A stretch of DNA of 64,000 nucleotides from Armatimonadota bacterium (GTDB lineage Bacteria; Armatimonadota; Fimbriimonadia; Fimbriimonadales; Fimbriimonadaceae): the NCBI GenBank assembly GCA_018268395.1, contig JAFDWQ010000003.1:221238-285237 (forward strand), in the 5' to 3' direction. Made by a program: the position numbers and the translations under genes. How positions within the stretch are numbered: the first letter of the stretch is position 1; each line of letters begins with the position of its first letter. The notes under the pieces are model-generated. The model had not been told where the DNA came from, ran no database searches, and saw only the letters and a list, made by a program, of their open reading frames with translations. Shown piece by piece: positions 59,783-64,000 of this stretch.

Positions 59783-60682
59783 ATGGTCTTCCGCCAGGTC
59801 GCCGTCGCGTTCAGCCTTCATGCCGCCGTCAACGCGTGTCCGTGCGCGTCGGTCTCTTCGGGGCCCCTAGTGAGGTTGACGGGGGAGTCGGCCCTGATCG
59901 CGTTCGACGCTCGGACGTCGGTCGAGCATTTCGTCCGAAGGGCGGTGTTCGACTCGCAAGCCAAGGACTTCGGGTTTCTGGTTCCCGTACCGTCACGGCC
60001 GACCATCGCCGAAGTCGACGACGAGACGTTGCCGGACTTGGCGGACTTCATCCGCCCGTTCCTGCCGAACCCGACCGCGTCGGGGCCGGCCTCTCGGTCC
60101 CGGGGTGGAGCCGGTGGAGCCGGTCGTCCTGTCGAGGTCGTCGAGACGGCAACGATCGGCCCCCTGACAGCGACGGTCGTCCGCTCGACGGACTCTTCGG
60201 GACTTGCGAAATGGCTACGGGCGAACGGGTATGTGACCCCGGAAGACGTCGATCGCTATCTCAGCGCGTACACGTCCCGGCATTGGTACTTCGTCGCCCT
60301 GAAGGTGACATCGCCCGAAACCCGCGTCCAAACGGTGACCTTGAGGATTTCGTTCTCGACCAAGGTTCCGATCTACCCGTACCGGACGCCTCGGTCACAG
60401 TGGGGCGGTGCGACCCGACGGCCTTTGTCCTTGTTCGTCCTCTCGGAGTACCGGCCTGACGCCCGGTTCCTGGCCACACAGAAGTCGTGGTCCGACCCTC
60501 TGTGCGAAACGGAGTTCAGCGGTCTCGCCGTCGACTCGCTCGCGAAACGGTTGCACGTCCGCCCGGACGGATTGCCGGAATCAGGAGTCTTGAGCCACTA
60601 CCGTATCGAGGGCGGGACATCGGACTATGCGGAAGACCTTGGGTTCCGGTCGGGCCCGTTCGACGACGTGTCCGCCCTCTAG
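59783..60682 (+). CDS. DUF2330 exported protein
   Basis: A 299 aa protein with an N-terminal signal-like segment and several DUF2330 features: SALIAFDARTSVEHFVRRAVFD, KDFGFLVPVPSRPTIAEVD, and WYFVALKVTS. The role of the family is unknown. GGAGG in front of the ATG supports the start. The run of Gly/Ala/Ser at about 108-116 (SRGGAGGAG) marks a flexible linker in the middle. Probably cotranscribed with rtcB, 52 bp away. Confidence 0.8.
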   Translation: MVFRQVAVAFSLHAAVNACPCASVSSGPLVRLTGESALIAFDARTSVEHFVRRAVFDSQAKDFGFLVPVPSRPTIAEVDDETLPDLADFIRPFLPNPTASGPASRSRGGAGGAGRPVEVVETATIGPLTATVVRSTDSSGLAKWLRANGYVTPEDVDRYLSAYTSRHWYFVALKVTSPETRVQTVTLRISFSTKVPIYPYRTPRSQWGGATRRPLSLFVLSEYRPDARFLATQKSWSDPLCETEFSGLAVDSLAKRLHVRPDGLPESGVLSHYRIEGGTSDYAEDLGFRSGPFDDVSAL

Positions 60683-61311
60683 GCGGCGTCACCCGATTGT
60701 GGGAACGGGTGACGCGGCAGAAGGCGGTCTGTTTTGACGGGCCGCTTCGGCAACGGCGATTCAAGGTGCCTGTTCCAGGCGAGGTGGTCGAGCCGCGAGG
60801 CGAACTGCAAGCGGCAACCGCCTCGCCAACCCGATCCCTCGGCAGGACGTTGGTGGGCGACGTGGCCCTTCGCTACGACCAATCGGTCCGGCAAGAAGAA
60901 CTCGAATTCCAAATCCTGCCCGTCGGGCAGCGCGACAGCGCTCAGGTAGCCGAAACCTCTCGAGCTCATGTCGACGACTTCAAGGGGAAGGGCGCCCGAC
61001 TCGAGCAGGGCCCTCGCTGCCAGTTGGTCGTCGATCCGTCTTCCGTCCTGAGGTCCTCCGGGCAAGACCTTGCACACGTCGGTCTGAAGGACGACGTGCT
61101 TGCCGGAGACGCCAAGAACGGTCGTCTCGTAGTCCTCGATGAAGCCCCTCTTCGTGACGATCAGTCGGCACACCGTCCCGGTGTCCAGTCCCGTTTCCGA
61201 CGTCTCGAAGATCGAGATCCTGCCTTCGGTCGCGACGATCCAGCCGTGCCAAAGGCACGGTCGCGTCGGCACTTGCAGATAGCCCCTCCAACCGTAGAGA
61301 GAGTCGGACAC
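60679..61311 (-). CDS. PilZ-like domain protein
   Basis: A 210 aa soluble protein. Residues about 105-175 have the PilZ-like layout: LEVVDMSSRGFGYLSAVALPDG (the D-x-S-x-x-G motif of cyclic-di-GMP receptors), then FFLPDRLVVAKGHVAHQRP and WRGGCRLQF. The N-terminal RxxxR half of the c-di-GMP site is not obvious, so ligand binding is uncertain. Start is GTG at 61311. It is convergent with the DUF2330 gene, overlapping by 4 bp. Confidence 0.6.
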   Translation of the reverse strand: MSDSLYGWRGYLQVPTRPCLWHGWIVATEGRISIFETSETGLDTGTVCRLIVTKRGFIEDYETTVLGVSGKHVVLQTDVCKVLPGGPQDGRRIDDQLAARALLESGALPLEVVDMSSRGFGYLSAVALPDGQDLEFEFFLPDRLVVAKGHVAHQRPAEGSGWRGGCRLQFASRLDHLAWNRHLESPLPKRPVKTDRLLPRHPFPQSGDAA

Positions 61312-61387
61312 AGTCTTCTTGTTGGACGTTTTCGCCGTTGACTTGACGGAATTTTCTACTTTTCTTACGGCCGACGGTCGGATTCCC

Positions 61388-62485
61388 TCATTCCTGCGGG
61401 GAAGGCTTCCGGGAGGTCGTCAGCCACGGGGCCCTGTCGAGCATGCCCCGATCGACGAGGGATTCATACCGGTTCAGCCGGGCTCCGGCGTCCGTCCTCG
61501 TGACTCTTTGCGCGACCCTCTCCGGAAGCCGCAGTCGGACGCAAGCTTGTGCGGCCGTCGTCTTCAGCCTCCTTTTGAGCGGGCCCCTGAACGTCGAGGC
61601 AAGCCGGACCGCTTTCTCAGCTCCGGTGTGGTCGCCTTGTCCCAGGAGCTCGAGCGAGAGCAAGACGAAGCGGTGGGCCATGAACGCCGACCAAGCGTCT
61701 AAGAGCTTATCGACCGACCCGCTGGGAAGGTCGAACATCGGTGCCCGGTCTTCGCACCACTCACGGGCCAGTCGGTAGGCGCCGTCCAAGATCGCCGGCA
61801 GGTTCCCCGAGGTTGTCGAACCTTTGTGCCTCCGCCAATGTCCGCTCACGTCGTCGACCCAGCGGAACGGGCCGTACTCCCCGACCGCGACGAACGTGGG
61901 CAGGTCGACGACGGGCAGGTACGGGCGCGACCGGAACCCTCCGGTGGATTCCAGCGCCGCACGCCTTAAGACGGTCGAGACCGGGAACGTGAACGTGAGG
62001 TGGCTCGGGTGAAGCAGGGCGAGCGGCCCCGAGCCGAGCGGGCTGTTCGTCAGACCTTCGGTCGATGGCCGGACTTCGGGGATCCGGGTCACCGTCCGAC
62101 CTTCATCGTCGACCATGAGGGTCGGTCCACTGACCAAAACGGCGTCGGAACCCTCCAATTCGGGCACTTGGTTCTTGAGTTTGCCCGGCGGCCAAGTATC
62201 GTCGCCTTCGAGGATGGCGACGTACGCTCCCGAGGCTTCGCGCAGTGCCGCATTGTAGGTGTCGCAGAGAGCACCGATCCCGGAGTGCGGCCTTCGAAGG
62301 ATCCGGATACGGGAGTCGCGATAGCCTTCGACGATGTCCGGTGTACCGTCCGTCGATCCGTCGTCGACCACGATCATTTCCCAGTCCTCGAACGTTTGTC
62401 CGAGCACGCTTTCGACGCATTCGCCCACGTAGCGGGCGTGATCGAACGTCGGCGTCAGCACGCTGACCTTGGGCACAGCCTTCAT
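61388..62485 (-). CDS. Family 2 glycosyltransferase
   Basis: A 365 aa inverting GT-A glycosyltransferase. The N-terminal catalytic part has VSVLTPTFDHARYVGECVES, WEMIVVDDGSTDGTPDIV and the metal-binding EGDDTWPPGKL (a D-x-D-like pair). The rest is a variable C-terminal extension. It probably adds a sugar in surface polysaccharide or glycan synthesis; donor and acceptor are unknown. Start ATG at 62485 (MKAVPKVSVL). Confidence 0.92.
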   Translation of the reverse strand: MKAVPKVSVLTPTFDHARYVGECVESVLGQTFEDWEMIVVDDGSTDGTPDIVEGYRDSRIRILRRPHSGIGALCDTYNAALREASGAYVAILEGDDTWPPGKLKNQVPELEGSDAVLVSGPTLMVDDEGRTVTRIPEVRPSTEGLTNSPLGSGPLALLHPSHLTFTFPVSTVLRRAALESTGGFRSRPYLPVVDLPTFVAVGEYGPFRWVDDVSGHWRRHKGSTTSGNLPAILDGAYRLAREWCEDRAPMFDLPSGSVDKLLDAWSAFMAHRFVLLSLELLGQGDHTGAEKAVRLASTFRGPLKRRLKTTAAQACVRLRLPERVAQRVTRTDAGARLNRYESLVDRGMLDRAPWLTTSRKPSPQE

Positions 62486-62523
62486 TGTGCACCGAGTCGG
62501 GTCTGATCAGGACTCGATGTCCG

Positions 62524-64000
62524 TCATCGGTCGAGTCCGAGTCCGGGCCACATCGCGTCGACCTTTCTCTTCACGTCGTCGGACATGGCGATCAGTTTCG
62601 GGTACGGCCGTGAGAACCCGTTCTCACCCGGCCACTTGTGCGTGCAGTCGAAACCGAGCTTTCCTCCGAAGCCTTCTTGTTGCGAAGCATGGTCGAGTTG
62701 GTCGACGGGGCCTTTCGAATGAAGGACGTCGCGGCCTGGATCGCAATTGGCGCCAAGACGGAAGAGCACCTCGTCCCGGTCTTGCACGTCGCAATCTTCG
62801 TCAAAGACGTAAACGAACTTTGTAAACGCGAGGCCGCCCAGGCCCCACAGGGCGTTCATGACCTTGTACGCATGGCCGGGATACTTCTTACGGATGGAGA
62901 CAAAGGCGACGTTGTGGAAACACGCCTCGACCGGAAGGTTCATGTCGACGATCTCCGGCACGGTCATCTGGATGAGCGGTAAGAAGATCCGCTCGACGGC
63001 TTTACCCATCCAACCGTCCTCCATGGGAGGCCGTCCGACGATCGTAGCCGGCCACACCGGCCGCTCCCTCGACGTCATGCACGTGACATGGAACACGGGA
63101 AAGTCCTCGGCCAGGGAATAGTAACCCGTATGGTCACCGAACGGTCCTTCGAGCCGCCTTTCGGAGGGGTCGACGAAGCCTTCGAGGACCATCTCGCAGT
63201 CGGCGGGGACGTGCACGTCGATCGTCTTGCACCGGACGAGCTTCACGGGTTCTCGGCGCAGGAAACCGGCCCACACCATCTCGTCGATCCCGGGCGGCAG
63301 CGGCGAAATGGCGCTGAACATGTACGCCGGGTCGCCGCCGAGGCAGACCGCCACCTGGATGCGCCGTCCTTCTGCGCCGGCGTCCTCCATGTGCCTCATG
63401 CCTGTCTTGTGCATCTGCCAGTGCATGCCGCACTCGTCCTTGCCTTGGACCTGGACACGGTACATCCCGACGTTCCGCTTCCCCGTCCGAGGGTCGTGGG
63501 TGAAGACCATCGGGAGGGTCACGTACGGGCCGGCGTCTTCGGGCCAGCACGTGAGGACGGGTAGCGACGTCAGGTCGATGTCGGCCCCCGTCACGACATG
63601 TTCTTGGCAAAGGGCCGAAGACACGGTTTTCGGCTTGGTCGACTGAAGGGTCTGCAGCAGCATCGGTGCCGCTTTAAGGGCGTCTTGGAGGGACTTGGGC
63701 GGGTCGGAAGGCAGTTTGACGAGACTCCGGAGCCTCTCGGCGTGCTCTTCGAAGTCGGCGCAACCGAGGGCCAGCGACATCCTTCGTCGGGATCCCATCG
63801 TATTGATCGCGACGGGCACGTCGTAGACGGTTTCGCCCGGAGAGGCTCCGCCGAAGGCCGGGAGGTGGATCGACGGCCTGCCCATGACGGCGCTCGTGGG
63901 GTCGGGAGAGCCGAGGCGCATCGGACGCCCTCGAACGTTCTCGAACAAGAGCGCGGGGCCGCCGGACTTCATGACGCGGTCCGCTATCTCGGTGATCTCA
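62524..64000 (-). CDS. UbiD family decarboxylase, 5' end cut by window
   Basis: Prenylated-FMN-dependent decarboxylase of the UbiD type, 491 codons visible and the frame runs on past the right edge (EITEIADRVMKSGGPALLFENV reads as the usual start of the protein continuing upstream). Later motifs: CLGGDPAYMFSAISPLP, SERRLEGPFGDHTGYYSL (catalytic Glu-Arg-Glu region) and KYPGHAYKVMNALWG. Could serve menaquinone (futalosine route) or aromatic acid metabolism; the context is off the window. The ATG at 63972 is internal, not the start. Confidence 0.93.
   Translation of the reverse strand, partial: EITEIADRVMKSGGPALLFENVRGRPMRLGSPDPTSAVMGRPSIHLPAFGGASPGETVYDVPVAINTMGSRRRMSLALGCADFEEHAERLRSLVKLPSDPPKSLQDALKAAPMLLQTLQSTKPKTVSSALCQEHVVTGADIDLTSLPVLTCWPEDAGPYVTLPMVFTHDPRTGKRNVGMYRVQVQGKDECGMHWQMHKTGMRHMEDAGAEGRRIQVAVCLGGDPAYMFSAISPLPPGIDEMVWAGFLRREPVKLVRCKTIDVHVPADCEMVLEGFVDPSERRLEGPFGDHTGYYSLAEDFPVFHVTCMTSRERPVWPATIVGRPPMEDGWMGKAVERIFLPLIQMTVPEIVDMNLPVEACFHNVAFVSIRKKYPGHAYKVMNALWGLGGLAFTKFVYVFDEDCDVQDRDEVLFRLGANCDPGRDVLHSKGPVDQLDHASQQEGFGGKLGFDCTHKWPGENGFSRPYPKLIAMSDDVKRKVDAMWPGLGLDR

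Noticed and set aside
1-64000. Defence systems, prophage, integrons, insertion sequences, CRISPR arrays, direct-repeat arrays
   Set aside because: No cas, restriction, toxin-antitoxin, integrase or transposase genes, no spaced repeats, and no stretch of unusual base composition were seen. The cNMP, MarR and ClpS-like genes do not form a recognisable defence island.

Overview
The window is a 64 kb piece of a high-GC bacterial chromosome that is almost entirely packed with protein genes. I see no rRNA, tRNA, insertion sequence, prophage or CRISPR array. The best guess for the host is a diderm member of the Terrabacteria, most likely Armatimonadota (class Fimbriimonadia). That is an inference: the outer-membrane biogenesis gene lnt sits beside gene orders familiar from Firmicutes (a YabE-like G5/3D gene before rsmA; a YacL-like PIN-TRAM gene before ispDF), and many genes have a TANNNT box 5 to 10 nt before the start codon, as in lineages rich in leaderless mRNA.

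Layout. 1-3.4 kb: minus-strand run DUF1844, hypothetical, GNAT, GH127 arabinofuranosidase (cut by the left edge). 3.4-8.9 kb: secreted protein, then minus-strand G5/3D wall protein, rsmA and queG, a secreted propeller protein, comF and a decayed aminotransferase. 8.8-13.3 kb: minus-strand unit transglutaminase, PIN-TRAM, ispDF, hpf. 13.5-18.7 kb: topA, a small membrane protein, recG. 18.7-24.3 kb: ATP synthase operon atpZ/I-B-E-F-H-A-G, lacking atpD and atpC. 24.3-31 kb: hypothetical, diguanylate cyclase, thioesterase, tpiA, osmC, DCC protein, glgA, thiolase. 32-43 kb: minus-strand murJ, nhaA, two tandem ClpS-like adaptors, YfhO-like protein, DegT aminotransferase, lnt, phosphatase, adenosine deaminase. 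42.5-51 kb: membrane protein, S9 peptidase, cyclic-nucleotide domain protein, two tiny genes (one like a flagellar rod protein), MarR regulator, lamin-tail-like protein, mutarotase-like protein, large esterase. 51-52.3 kb: anti-sigma/ECF sigma pair and two intrinsic terminators flanking a possible small RNA. 52.3-64 kb: DUF2339 protein, GH78 rhamnosidase, RtcB ligase, DUF2330 protein, PilZ-like protein, glycosyltransferase and a UbiD decarboxylase cut by the right edge.

Together the genes are mainly housekeeping: energy coupling, envelope building (MurJ, Lnt, 3D-domain protein, YfhO, glycosyltransferase), isoprenoid precursors, tRNA/rRNA modification and DNA repair. Added to these are plant-sugar hydrolases (GH127, GH78) and c-di-GMP-type signalling parts (GGDEF, PilZ-like). 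No obvious new defence or mobile system is present. The most interesting items are the leaderless promoter signature, the paired ClpS-like adaptors with a changed N-degron pocket, the PIN-TRAM protein with an extracytoplasmic insert, the split ATP synthase operon, and the possible small RNA between two terminators.
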